64,000 nt of DNA from Podospora bellae-mahoneyi (lineage: Eukaryota; Ascomycota; Sordariomycetes; Sordariales; Podosporaceae): positions 317,501-381,500 of the forward strand of contig NC_085882.1 of assembly GCF_035222275.1 (NCBI RefSeq), in the 5' to 3' direction. Position 1 is the stretch's first letter. Every line of letters begins with the position of its first letter. Below, piece after piece: positions 10,642 to 22,640 of this stretch. The position numbers and the translations under genes are program-made. The notes under the pieces were generated by a model. That model ran no database searches, was not told the origin of the DNA, and saw only the letters and a list, made by a program, of their open reading frames with translations.

Positions 10642-11272
10642 CTATATTAAAAAGTTTACGCCGAAAAGTCCTTCTAATACCCTTTATTATTATAATTCTA
10701 TAACTATTATTTATATCTTTAATAACAAAATACTTTTTAACTTTTCTTACGAGGCCTTTAATATTTCCGATTACTGCGTTTTTAAACGCTCCTTTAAATA
10801 TAATTACTATATACGTTCCGGTCGCTCCGACTATAATATCTTAGGTCTTACTTCTGCCTTAATAGCCTCCCTATATTCTTAAAAAAAGAAATTAAACGCC
10901 GAAAAGTAATAGGTTTATACGGTTATACTATAGGCCGCTTCGAAGCTTTTATAAATAAAAACTTAATACCGTACCCTAATTATTAAATTCCGTCGCCTCG
11001 CCGCTCGCGAGGAGCGGGTAATTAAAAATTTAAAGCGGGAAAACATATAAACTTCTTTTATTATTAATCTTTCCTTAGCCTCTCCTTTCGACTAGACCAT
11101 TAATATACTAAACTAATCTAATTAATTCCTACTTAATAACCTATCCTTTAATCTTAATATAGCCGGTCCTTTTTTCTTATTTATATAAAACGCCGCCGGT
11201 AATACGCCTTCCTTTTTTTAAAGTAATTAAAGCCTATAACGCTATTTATATTTAATTTTTTTAATATTTTTT

Positions 11273-11343
11273 AACCTTATAATATAATATATAGTACGCC
11301 GATTACTTTATTAAAAGCGTAGGTTCGAATCCTATTAAAGTTC
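11273..11343 (+). other. tRNA-like sequence, copy 1 (degraded)
   Basis: A 70-nt stretch has 7-nt ends AACCTTA and TAAAGTT that pair with one mispair, a T-loop TTCGAAT flanked by a 5-bp stem, and a D-arm-like segment. It lies exactly 200 bp left of a second copy. Allowing for RIP changes the acceptor stem would be perfect. The anticodon loop looks one base short, so no isotype is given. It is probably a tRNA-derived relic rather than an active gene. Confidence 0.4.
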
Positions 11344-11472
11344 TTTTAGTTTTATATTATAGCTATTTAGCTATAGTCTAGGGCTAGATTTTTATTATTC
11401 GTTAATAATATACTTTTTGATAGTAATAAAAATATATAATATTAATTAAACTTAAATTCTCTTTTACTTTCT

Positions 11473-11543
11473 AACCTTATAGTATAATATATAGTACGTT
11501 AATTCCTTTATCGGAGGTATAAGTTCGATTTTTACTAAGGTTC
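11473..11543 (+). other. tRNA-like sequence, copy 2 (degraded)
   Basis: It has the same 70-nt length as copy 1. Its ends AACCTTA and TAAGGTT pair perfectly, a D stem GTAT/GTAC is visible, and the T-loop TTCGATT sits at the same offset as in copy 1. The T stem is poor. Confidence 0.4.
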
Positions 11544-13925
11544 TTTTAAATTTAAAAGTATCCGACGAGGTTCCTTTAAACTTAAATTTATTTTTATTTA
11601 TATAAGTTTTAATCGGTTTAAATATTACCGGTAAAATTCTTTTAATTTATTTAAGTAATTAAAATATATTTATAGTTCCTACAAATTATTTATAACCGGA
11701 TATTTTAATTAATTAACTAAATACTTTGAGTAGCCTCTATTAAACTATAAATTTAATATTTATTTTATATTATACTTTTCTTTTTCGTCTTTCGCTATTA
11801 CTTATATATTAACTTTACTTACCGGTAATACGGGCTTTAAAAGTAAAATATAAAAGGTATATAATCGTAAAGATATTATACTAAGTAGCTCTAGTTTAAA
11901 TACCGTCTTTAATATTTTCCTTATAATTTTAAATAAACTTACTTTCCTATAGTCTAGCTTTTTATTAAATCTTTTAATATATAAATTATATATAAAAAAA
12001 TATTATATTTCTCCCCTTAAAGTAAAATCCTTCGAGTGTTTCAGTATTATAATATTTCTATATTCTTTCCCTTATAAACTTTAATTTTTATTCAAGTTTA
12101 TTATAAAATATATATATATTATTTACTTTAATTTTAACCCTAAGTATTTTAACTGTAGGTTCTTACCGTAGGTTTACTTTATAACCGAAATTCGTAAAAC
12201 AAAATATAACTTTCGTAATTTCCGTTAGCGATATATTATACGTTAATTATACTATAAAATATAGTTTAATTTAATTATTTTATTTAAAATTAATATAATT
12301 CTATAAATATTATTTTATAATTTAATTAAACCGTTTCATTTAACCGTCCGTTTAAAGGTGATAAGCCGAAAACGCTTTACTTATTATTATTAACTTTATT
12401 ATTAATACTTTTTAAAATTTCAATACGAATTTAGTATTATAATTTATAATAAATTTCTTTAGTTATATATATATTATTATAATATATCGTAATATTACGT
12501 TTATTAATTATTTTACCGATTAAATCTTATTATATAATAAAAAGTATATTTATTTAACAAATCTATCGATTATTATTAATATATTATTATACTTAACGCC
12601 GGTTATTATATCTTTAAATTTTAATAATTTAATAATAAAATTTATTATAATTAAACTCTATAGCCGTTTTACTATTAATTATAACTTTAGAAATTTATAA
12701 GGCTTATACTTTATAACCTTTATTCTTTCGTACGTATAATATATTTAAATAGCTTCCTTAATATTATCCTTAATCCTCGACTAATTAAAATACTATTTAA
12801 TTTGTTTTATAATCTTAGTAATATCTATATATCCTCCGAGCTTCGATATATAAATATTTATTATTAATACCGTTTTATTACCTAGCTTTACGTACGTTCG
12901 ACTTTTATACTATAACCTTCCTTAATTATTTTTTTAAATACTTTATAGTTCTAACTTTCTTTATTATTATTATTTTATAATATCGGTATTTAACTTTCTT
13001 TAATATTTATTAAAAATAGTTTTTTCGTAATATATTATATAATATTTTATTTACGACTATAATAAATACTTAAAGTATTATTAAACGTTTCCTTGAATAA
13101 TAATAATAATTCTTTAAATATATTTTTATCATAATTAGTATATTTACTAAATACGTTTACCTTAATATCTTCCGAACTTTTTTTATAATTAATTTAAAAA
13201 TTAAATTCCGAAAGAAACTTTAATTATTATATTTACCGCGCGTTAAGGACCTTCGTAATAATAAAGTACCGTAAATTTTTATAATCCGTATAAACTTATA
13301 TTTCGTATTTAATATTATTAAAGTATGATTTTCATTCCTCGAACGTTTCGATAATAGTAAATAGTTTTTTATTATAAATTAAATAGTTTTAATATACTTT
13401 TTTAAATTCTTTTGAAAAAAAGGTTACCGAATATAATTTACCGTCGTTATCTTTCTATTTTAATTACTTACCGATTATATAGTTTAAAATATTTACTTCG
13501 ACTTTAAATAATTGATTAAGGTTTAATAATTTAAATATTAAGTCCTTTAAAATAATTTCTTCTAGTTTTTAAAAAACTTATTCCTTTTTTTATTTTTACC
13601 GGAACTTTATATCCTTTTTAATTAAATAATTAAAAAGCTTCGCGATCCTTATATACTTTTAAATAAGTATTTTATAAAAATTTATAAATTTTAAAAAGTT
13701 TTTAATATATATTTATAATTACGGTATGAATTAATTTTTAGTTATAATAATTTTTTTAAATTTTATATAAACCTTACTTAACGATATTAAGTATTTTAAA
13801 TATATTATTTTTTATACGTAAAGCTCGCTTTTCTCTTTATTAATTAAAAGTCCGGTTCTATATAGTACGTCGAGTATTTCTCCTACGTACCGTTTATATT
13901 TCTTTAAAGTATATAAATAAATAAA

Positions 13926-13945
13926 AACGTCGTCGAAATAATATA
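13926..13945 (-). other. Reverse transcriptase catalytic core relic
   Basis: The minus strand encodes a YYFDDVFIY stretch, the Y-x-D-D core of reverse transcriptase. Neighbouring fragments resemble the Ty3/Gypsy fingers and palm. It is part of the fossil element and not functional. Confidence 0.7.
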
Positions 13946-16900
13946 TTATTATTTTATCGAGGTACTTTTATATTATATAGTTAACGAAAGATTAAAACGT
14001 TGCGGGTATATTAATTAGCTTAAATAGTATTATAAAATACTCAAAATAACTATACGGCGTACGAAACTCTATTTTCTATTCGTTTTTTTCTTTAATTTAT
14101 ATATAGGCGTACCCGATAAGTATATTTAAATACGTAAAGTATTATACCCTTACTAATTAACTCCGTAATTTAAATATTAATAGTAATAGGTAATTACTTT
14201 CTACCGTTTCGTTATTTAATTATTAATAATCTATATATAATCGTAAATCTTTATTTCTTTTCGGTATAAAGAAAACGGAGTATTTTATTAATAATATAAA
14301 TTTTTTAATATAATTTATTTTTGAATTTTTATTTAAATATTTCTGTAATTCCTTACTTTATTTATCGTTAATATAATATACTTTAAATAACTATAATTTA
14401 ATTACTTCTTTTCACTTAATTTTATAATCTTACGGCCCTCTCTTTAAAAGTCCCTCTAAATATTTAACCGTAAAGGCTAAATATCCTCGATATTTTATTA
14501 ATACCGTTTTTCTTTCGTTTTTTTTTACGTTATTATAATAAATATATTTATTAATCTTTAATATTTTTACAAACGTCGTTAATTTTATCTCTTTAATTTT
14601 ACCGTTTATATTAATAAAGTATATTATTATTTTTTAAATTCTTTACGGTAATATCGTAAAAAATATTTATTTTATACTTTACTTTATATATATATTAAAT
14701 TTTTTATTATTAATTAAATACTTTTAAGGTTTTTTTAATTATAAATAATTATTATTTTTCTAATCGATATTTAAATTATAGTTTTTATATTATAATTACT
14801 TTAGGATTATATTTTTCCAGGGTCTTATATTTATAATATCGAATATAATTAAAATTATTTCTTTTTCGATTATAATATTTAAAAATAATATTTTTTTATA
14901 AACCTTTCATATAAAAAATAGTTTTTATATAACGATTTATGCTTTTTTTTCCTTTATAATATTTAGGCTTAATATACGAATTATAATAAAATTAAATTCG
15001 TTTTTATATTACCGTTTATTAATATTATTATTTAAAGATTTCTTTAATATATAGTAACCTAAAGGTATTTGTTTCTCTTACTTTTTCCTATAAAATAACG
15101 ACTTTACTAATAAACCTCGGGTTATTATTTTATACTTTTACTATACGTTAATACTTTTAAAAATATTATTTATAATTTATTAAAGGTTAACGGCCGCCGC
15201 GAAAGGCTACGAATTATTTTTTTAAATAATTATATTATTTAAAAGCGTTTTCTTACTTTAAATTAACTAATAATATAAAGTTTCTTAATTATATTTATTT
15301 AATTTCCTTCTATTTTCCGTCTCTTACTTCCTTAATATTTTTTCGTATCTTCGTCCGATAATATTTTTTTTACTTAATTTTATACGCTTTATTTTAATAA
15401 TATTGTTTAACTTTCTTTTATAAATATATAGTATAGTTTAGGCTTAAGTACTATCTTAACACTATTTCCTTTAAAGAACGTACGTTATTATTTATATTTT
15501 AACCGTTTATATATTTAATATAGTATTTCGTATACTTCGGTACGATTTATATAACCTAAAGGTTATCTTTTAGTTTAACCGGGTTTTAAATTTTTTATAA
15601 AAAATAATCGTTTAAGTCTCTTTATTAAACCTTTTTTAACTTAATTATAATTTTTTTTAATTAATTATAATTTATTTTCCTTATGTATTTTACATATCGG
15701 TTAATAATTATATAATAATTTAGTTTAATAATATTTTATATATTTATATATAATATACTAAAACTAAGGTATTTTTTAATATTTAGATATTTAAAGTAAA
15801 GTTATACCGTATTTCCTTTATAGGGTATATACTATATAAATATTAATATATATTCTAATAACTTCGCGATTTTAATATTAACGACTTTTTTACTTTTTTA
15901 ATATTTTTTTTAACTTTTATATATCAGCTTTATAAGCTACGGTATATTTTATAGAATAATAAACTTATATTTACTATATTATTTTTTTAATATTATTTAT
16001 TTAATAAATCCTTACGTAAAATTATTACTTTTAATAACTTCCGTAATAATTTCTATAGTAATCCGTATTAATTAATTCTATTATATTTATATTTAAAGAT
16101 CTCTTTTTTTATATTTTACCTTTAGCTTTGTTACTACTTTCCGTAACTCTTAAAACTTTACTTTTTTTTATTCGATATATTAATTAAAATTTGCCTTTAA
16201 TCCTACCGCTTAGCCTTATTAATACTTAATAACTATTATTTTTATAACCCTCGGTCCTTTTAATGTAGTAATTATTACGACTTTCTTTTTTTAACCGAAT
16301 TATTTAAATATTTAATAATCTTTTTTAAAATATTTTACTTTACTATAATTAAAAGATTTAAATTATTTTTACTTTAGCTCCGGCTTTATAGCCTTTACTA
16401 TTATATAATATTAATATTTTATCGGTTTTAAATATATAAATACCGAAGTAATTAATATTAAAATATTATTTTTTATATTTATTATTAAAACGGTTATTAT
16501 TAAAGTATCTTTTATTACCGTAGTAACCTTTATTATTACCTTTCTTTTCTATACGACACTAAAATTACCGATCGTCGATCCGTAGAGCTATAATAATATA
16601 CTTATTAATAGTATTAGGCTTTAGCTCTTTATATAACTTATCTTTTATTTCTTTTTTAAAACTATTATAAAAGAGTTATATTAATTTTATATCGTTAATA
16701 GTATTATATAGATTATTAGTTTTAAGTAAAGTTATATAATTAACCGTTAAATACGTTTAATATAGGTTTATAAGCCTCTCTTATATATATTTTACTTTAT
16801 TATATTCCTTAAATATTTTCTTAAATTTAACTTTAAAAATATAATAACTTTCGAAGTATTTTATAATAATCTTTTTTTAATCGGCCGGCTTTTCTTCATA

Positions 16901-17332
16901 ATAATTATTAAAAATAAATTCGAATTACGTAAAAGTTTTATTTTTAAGTTTAATAATCGCGAAAATTACTTTTGACGTTTCGTTAATAAATTAATTTAAA
17001 TATTAATAAAAATAGATTTTAAGTTAAATTAAAAACCCTTTAAGCTTTATCTTTCTTCCTTTATAACGCTCCGGTACCGGGAACTTAAATATTACTTTCG
17101 ATATAATCGATATAATAATAATTTATTTTTAGGTTTATTAAGCCTCGTCTTTAAGTTCCTTAAGACGCTATATAACCTACTTTATAGTAAATCGAGTATT
17201 AATAATAATAAAAGGTTCCTCGCTACTCGGGCTAGGCGGGATACCTCCTATTTAAACGTTCTTAAATCCGGCTATAGTAATAAAAAAACGTTTTTAATTT
17301 ATTTATAATTAACTTAAAGTAAGTATATAACG

Positions 17333-17673
17333 TATAACGAATCCCTATCCAGAACCTTTAAAAGGGATATCAATTAAAGGTTACTTTTAAATAATCCTAG
17401 TTCGGTATAGCTAAATAATATATAATAAAATATTTTAATATAATTATAAGATACTATAATTATAATTTAAATTATATATTACGGAACTATTTATTTATAT
17501 TAGTTAGTTCCTCCGTATATATAAACCTTATGCTAAACTATATTTACTTCTTACTTAGTGCCTTTAGTACACTAATCAGTCGTCCCTTACTGTAATTGGT
17601 TCTTCTCGTACGTTCTTCCGATTAGCCCCTATTCCCGTGGCCCCACAACCCGTCCTGTACCAGGGTTGTGACA
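17333..17673 (-). repeat. 5' LTR of the Gypsy element
   Basis: It is 341 bp. On the minus strand it begins TGTCACAACCC and ends in a GTTATA-type terminus. Its outer 110 bp keep normal composition, while the inner part is RIP-changed. It matches 9751-10170. Confidence 0.8.
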
Positions 17674-17828
17674 TATTATGGCTCAATTGTAAAGGAATAA
17701 AGTACTATTATAATTAATTAATATTATAAGATACTCGAGGGTATTCGGTAATATAGTAAGCTGAGCACTCGGAAGAGTTTATTAATATACAATTATAATG
17801 TTAATATAATTCCATTTAAATAAGTATA

Positions 17829-18010
17829 GAAGCGGCGAGTCTAAAAGCGGAAAGTGCCAAAGCGGTAAATGTGAAAGCGGTAAGTGTAAAAGCGGTAAGT
17901 CTAAAAGCGGTAAGGCTAAAAGTAATAAGTTTAAAAGCAGTAAGTTTAAAAGCAGGAAGTTTAAAAGCAGTAAGTTTAAAAGCGGTAAATCTAAAAGCGG
18001 CGAGTCTAAA
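17829..18010 (+). repeat. 15-bp minisatellite, about 12 units
   Basis: Twelve head-to-tail units of the form AAAGCGGTAAGTCTA, with variants, fill this stretch. Because 15 is a multiple of three, one frame repeats K-A-V-S-L. Neither end shows a gene. The array sits about 155 bp to the right of the Gypsy 5' LTR. Confidence 0.85.
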
Positions 18011-20225
18011 CTACTTTTACTTCACTAGAAATAATTTAAAATAGTAAAATCCTTATTTAATTCCTTAAGTATTTTTTTTTTACCTTTTACGTAGAATTAC
18101 TTATACTTAACTTCTTTATGAATAAACCATATACTAAAAGGTATTTTTCTTTTAAATAAAGTACTAAGGCCTTCTATATTACTACTTACTATTTCTTAAT
18201 CGATTCTTTTAGGTCTTTAAATTATTTTTTAAACCGTACTAAAAGCCTTACTCGATATTATTACGTTAGGCGGCTTCTTATTAAACTATTTATTACTTTT
18301 TTAATTACTTATTTTAAAAAGTAATAATATATATTTATTTATTTAATCGACCTATTCGGCTACTTAACTAGCTCGTTTAATAGAGTTAAGTTATTTAACG
18401 GTTAAGCGACTTTAGGGTTATCGAAATTCGGAAATTTCAGGGTAAATCGAGAAATATTAAGGTTATTATATTCCTTTGTTACTACCGTAAGTATTAAAAA
18501 AACGTTACGTAATTACCTTTCTAAAATTTCTAGACTTCATTCGTGCTTAATATACCATAGTTCCGAAAAACCGTATCTTTATAGAAATATATACCGATAG
18601 GTTAGTTAATTAAGCCTTTTTGGGTAGGCAAAAGTAGTTATTATAAAGATTTTAAGGTCCTTTAATTACGAAGTACGATATAAAGTAATACCGAAGGAAG
18701 GTAAGTATAAAAGGCTATACCCTATTAATAAAATTATAAATACTAAACTATAGGAATTCATATTTAAAAAAAAAAGTATAATAAACTAATATATTAAACT
18801 CTAATTATTTAGTTTAAACCTAAATTTAAAGAAGAAGTAAAAAGTTAATTTTACATATACCGCGAGAGAAGCCTTTTATAAGTATTAAAGACTTTATTTC
18901 CTTCCTTATTACTTTATGTAATTTCTATCGGTTTAATGACTCATAGTAACTTATATAATTCCAATTAAAAAAAACGTTATAACTACCGTAGTTTTAATTT
19001 ATTAAAAGTTTTAATAGAGCTATAGCTTCCTATAGTAGTTATAGTAAAAAACTTTAGCTCGCTATAAAAGTTACGGTTTTCAATTGTAAATCCTATTAGT
19101 AGTATAAGTACTAAAAACTATATAGAAAAATATTATAAAATTTAAAAATATATATTATATTTCATTAATGCCGGATTTTAGGATTTATATAACATATAAG
19201 TAAAGCGCCTAAAGCTCGAAAGCTTTAAAGCTTTACCGACGCTAGTATTTATAGTAAAGCTAAGTCTATAGTAATAAGCCTTTCTTTAAAGCCTAAATAT
19301 CGAGAAAAATGAAATATATAAGGGTAATAACGACCCCCTTAGCGGATAGTAACGTATATAAAAGTTATTTCCTTTACGTTTAACTTATAAATAGTTTTTA
19401 TTTAAAATTACTTTTAAGTAAAAACCGTTTAACGTTTATATTTCATAAACGCTAATTAGCGTTCTTTTAAATAAAAGTCTATATATTTTTACGTATTAGC
19501 TAATTATTTTATATCTTAATTATACTTTTACGCTATTTACTATTGCTTTTCCTTTCCCCATTCAACTTACCCCCGACCGTTCCTAACTTCGCTACTCTCG
19601 CGTTTATTAATATTTACTGTCTACTCTATATTAATTAATATATAAAGTTCGCGGCTTTTAAATTAAAAAATAATTAGTTTTTATATCGGTAAAAATTATA
19701 CGAGTAAACCCCCGATAACTTTAATTTTTTATAAAGGATTTAAAGTTATAAGGTTATTAGTAATACCGAAAGGAATAGAATCTTTAGTAATATAAATCTA
19801 AGTATTACCTTTTAAGTAGATCTTTTAGCCTTTCCTCTTTTTTTCCTTATTTATATTTTTAATTTAATATATTCGTTAGCGGTCCTAAAGGAAGTAGGCC
19901 GAGGGTAATACGCCTTACCGTTACTCCGTTTATATAATATTATAGATCTATAATTATTAAAGTTTAACGCCCCTTATCCTTTAACGTTAATATATGCCTA
20001 TTAAATTAATTTACTAAGTACCCTTACTATTCCCTAGTATATAGGACGGTAAAATGGAAACTCGGGTAACGGATAGGTGGTTTACTATATATATTCTCGC
20101 CGTCTATAACTACGTGATTCTTAAACTATAGTAATATAGTAAGTTATAAGTATTTTCTTTAACCTTAAAAAAAAAGTTAACAGAATTATCTATATCTAAA
20201 GTTGCAATTTTAATATAAATGGGGT
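18011..20225. other. RIP-degraded sequence of unknown origin
   Basis: This is AT-rich sequence with stops in all frames. Short stretches such as TTTTTGGGTAGGCAAAAG near 18615 retain G, but no transposase, reverse transcriptase or terminal repeat is recognisable. It is probably another old repeat copy, because RIP needs duplicated DNA, but its class is unknown. Confidence 0.4.
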
Positions 20226-20472
20226 TCTAGTTTGTTTAATAACGGGCTACTGATACGCGCAAGGAGAAAACGGAAGTGAAGTTATAATTAGTTTCGGTTG
20301 CGGCAATTATAGCCGAACGGTCCTTGGACCCACTTCAGCTCAGGGTGATGCTCACTCCGCTCACCCTTCGCTCACCTTGTGAGACCAATACGGACAGACC
20401 CAAAAAATTTGTCGGGTGTGACTATATAGGTAATCAGGCACGGTATGCCAGACATGCTTCTTAGTTACCCAC

Positions 20473-22036
20473 CTACGAATGAACATGTCGTCTGGTTATT
20501 CTAGCCCACAAATCAGTCTGAAGAGACAAGGAATAATCGCGGGAGGTCAATGGCGTCAGCGGATTGACAAGTGCAAAGTCAAACCGCCTCAAAAGCTAGG
20601 GCAGGCATCTTTGAGTCAGCAAACACAACAAACTCTTTGGCGCCCTAGGGTCCGCTTACCTCGACAAACACCTTGTTAAGTTCGAGCATCGCGATCCCCT
20701 TCCCCAGGCATTCAAATCTGCCAGAAGTTCCAAAGACAAGGCCTTGCACAAACTCCATACTTTTCTTGTCCACATCTTCCATCTCCACTAACCACCTCTC
20801 TGGTCGAAACACGTCAGCGTCAGCCCCAAAAGTTTCCTGATTTCGGAAGATGGAGATGGCATCCCAGCAGACATTTGTCCCAGGCGGGATCCTGACGCCA
20901 CAGACAGTTTGCTCCGTGTCGCATATCCTCGGAAGAAGGCCCATCACCGGCGAAGACAGCCTCAGTCCCTCTTTCATCACAGCCTGCAAGTACGGCAGCC
21001 GCCGTGCCTCTTCCTCTGCAATGGGACTCGACACCCTCCCCTCCCGTATCGCACCATCAATCTCGTCTTGCAGCCTCTTATAGCTCCCAGGTGAGCTCAT
21101 CAGATGAAACATGGTCATCCTAATCGCCGTCGCCGTTGTGTCGCTCCCCGCCCCAATCTGCACAAACGTCTCCAGCCACGCGTTCGTATGGCCCAACCCA
21201 TGCTTGACAAAACTCCCGAGCATATCCCGCCTCACGACTTTGTCCTCCCCAAACCGCTCCGCCGCCTGCTTCTTGGCCAGCTCCTGCTGCCTCACCACCC
21301 CCTCCAGCTTCTCCTTCGGCAGCAGCGCTCTAACAAGTGGGTTCTGCAACAGCCCGAGCGTCCAGGGTATGGTCGCCAGCGTTATCACCAATGGCAATGA
21401 TCCCGTCACCCCGGTCATCTGCCCGTAGGTATCCCGGTCGTGGACCAAGCACTCGAAGCAGCGTCCTATCGCCAGCTCCGAGATCACATCTTGTGTCATG
21501 AAGGTGGCCTTTTCCGCCAGGTCCATTGGTCTGTACACCCCCCTTTCATCATCAGATAGGTATTTTCTCTCGATCAGCTGCACTAAATCTGCCACTCGGC
21601 GGTCGACGGCCCCGTGGAGGTTGTCCACGTCTTTGCCGCTGTAGCCTGGGAGGAGCTTTGCTTTTAGCGCGGCGTGCTTGTGGTTGTCTCGCTCTGAGAG
21701 GACGGTGCTGACGGGCTGGTCCATGCGGAACATGTCGTACCATTGTCCTCGGTACCACGGACCGCGGGCAGACCATAGTTGGCGGATGGCGGCGGGGTCG
21801 CTGGTGATGACCCAGTTGGGGGCGATGCGGTAGATGGGGCCGTAGCGTTTGGAGAGGGAGGAGAGATGCCGGGCGAGGGATCCGGTGCTTTGGTGGTAGG
21901 TGAGCCAGAGGGTGGTGATTTTGGCTGGGAGGGGGCCGGGGATGTGAGCGAGGCGGAGGTAGCGCGATGTGCGGGAGAGGATCCGGTAGGTGAAGAAAAG
22001 GGCAGCCAGAGTGACAATTAGCGGTAGGTATATCAT
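20473..22036 (-). CDS. Cytochrome P450 (pisatin demethylase-like)
   Basis: Two exons (20660-22036 and 20473-20595) joined by a 64-bp intron (20596-20659; GTAAGC...CCTAG, branch GCTGAC) give a 499-aa protein. It has an N-terminal membrane anchor (about residues 3-20), a proline hinge PGPLPAK, the I-helix AGSDTTAT (about 298-305), the ExxR pair EGLR (about 360), the PERW motif and the heme loop FGTSGRFECLG (about 436-446), whose Cys binds heme iron. Without the second exon the protein would stop 20 residues after the heme loop; the second exon supplies the usual C-terminus with VNPLTP. It is a monooxygenase of the endoplasmic reticulum membrane whose substrate is unknown. Overall similarity is to CYP57/pisatin-demethylase-type fungal P450s. 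It is the first intact gene right of the RIP block. Confidence 0.9.
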
Positions 22037-22399
22037 GTCTACAAGCTCTCTATGATGGAGAGTAACAGAAAGGTTGAAGCGGGATTAGATGAGAAGATTA
22101 ATGGAGCAGGTCGTACAGTTCTTCCCCTCACTCGTCAAAGCACAAAGCACCTGGGGTGCGAGGAGTGCGAGCAGAGAAATCCGATCACCGACATTTGTCA
22201 GCCGGCGAATATCCCGCTTCCAAACACAGTGTCACATTGAAGGCGATGTCTGTACCATGTCGGGTCCAATCACCGGGAACCAATGAGGGCGGTGGACAGG
22301 AAGACCGTTAGGACATAGAGACATGAAACTAGAGGCTGCGAAAATGATCCGAGGTCCTAAGGTATTGATACTCGAGAAAAGCCAGCCTTTTTGTGTTCT
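22037..22399. other. Upstream region of the P450 gene
   Basis: This is the left part of the 1.2-kb divergent intergenic region between the P450 and the hydrolase genes. I see no gene. Promoter elements are not obvious. Confidence 0.5.
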
Positions 22400-22640
22400 G
22401 AGGCCTCTTGACTTCCTTCAAAGGCCATATACTAGTCCTAAAAAACCTCTTGCATATGTCGAAAGGCATCTTGTCCATCTTGGAAAGCCCTTTATGTACT
22501 TTGAAGGCCTGTTAATGCATATTGAAGGCCTGCTAGGTATATTCAAGGGCGTATTGGCTATCTTTGAAGGCCTCTTGATCATGTTCCAAGGCCTGTTGAT
22601 AGATAGATAGGGTATTCACTATCTCCAAGGGCATATTGAT
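22400..22640 (+). repeat. 21-bp minisatellite, about 10 degenerate units
   Basis: Units such as CTTTGAAGGCCTGTTAATGCA and TATCTTTGAAGGCCTCTTGAT repeat every 21 bp. As 21 is divisible by three, one frame (from 22323) reads as heptads of the form F-E-G-L-L-x-x for 95 codons. I treat this frame as a by-product of the array and not as a gene. Similar units occur at 63290-63450. Confidence 0.75.

Larger units (their letters stand above)
9751..17673 (-). mobile_element. Ty3/Gypsy LTR retrotransposon, RIP-degraded, both LTRs present
   Basis: The element is 7.9 kb and reads on the minus strand: 5' LTR 17333-17673, gag side about 15750-17332, pol in the middle, a polypurine tract at 10177-10190 and 3' LTR 9751-10170. 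Family assignment rests on a reverse-transcriptase core of the Y-F-D-D type at about 13926-13945 in a Ty3/Gypsy-like context. It is broken throughout by very many RIP-type changes and is a fossil. A 360-bp solo LTR of another element and two tRNA-like sequences lie inside it. The LTRs differ in length and in RIP load, so insertion age cannot be read from their divergence. Confidence 0.8.
6655..20225. other. RIP-type AT-rich block
   Basis: Composition changes abruptly near 6655 and returns to normal near 20225. Inside, TpA is very common, CpA and TpG are rare, and the remaining C mostly lies in CpG, CpC or CpT. Reading frames are riddled with stops on both strands. This is the signature of repeat-induced point mutation, a premeiotic process of ascomycetes that turns CpA into TpA in duplicated DNA. 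Short islands escape it: LTR outer parts (7725-7990, 17560-17673) and the solo LTR at 10282-10641. The block contains no intact host gene. Confidence 0.85.

Noticed and set aside
10147-10882. Short open frames in and around the solo LTR
   Set aside because: They overlap LTR sequence and RIP-mutated DNA; none resembles a protein.
11273-11543. Functional tRNA genes
   Set aside because: The anticodon arm does not fold properly and the loop seems one base short; RIP-type change has damaged the stems. They are kept only as tRNA-like relics.
9741-17683. Clear target-site duplication of the Gypsy element
   Set aside because: The flanks (TATAT on the left, TATTA on the right) are similar but not identical, and in AT-rich mutated DNA this is not significant.
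6655-20225. Centromere or mitochondrial insert as the explanation for the AT-rich block
   Set aside because: The TpA bias with loss of CpA and TpG, and recognisable Gypsy LTRs and reverse transcriptase, point to RIP-mutated transposons. A centromeric role cannot be excluded but has no direct support.
20645-22036. A truncated P450 ending just after the heme loop
   Set aside because: A canonical intron immediately before the apparent stop joins a second exon that supplies the normal C-terminus, so the gene is whole.
22400-22640. CRISPR-like array
   Set aside because: The units are contiguous without unique spacers and the DNA is fungal; it is a minisatellite.
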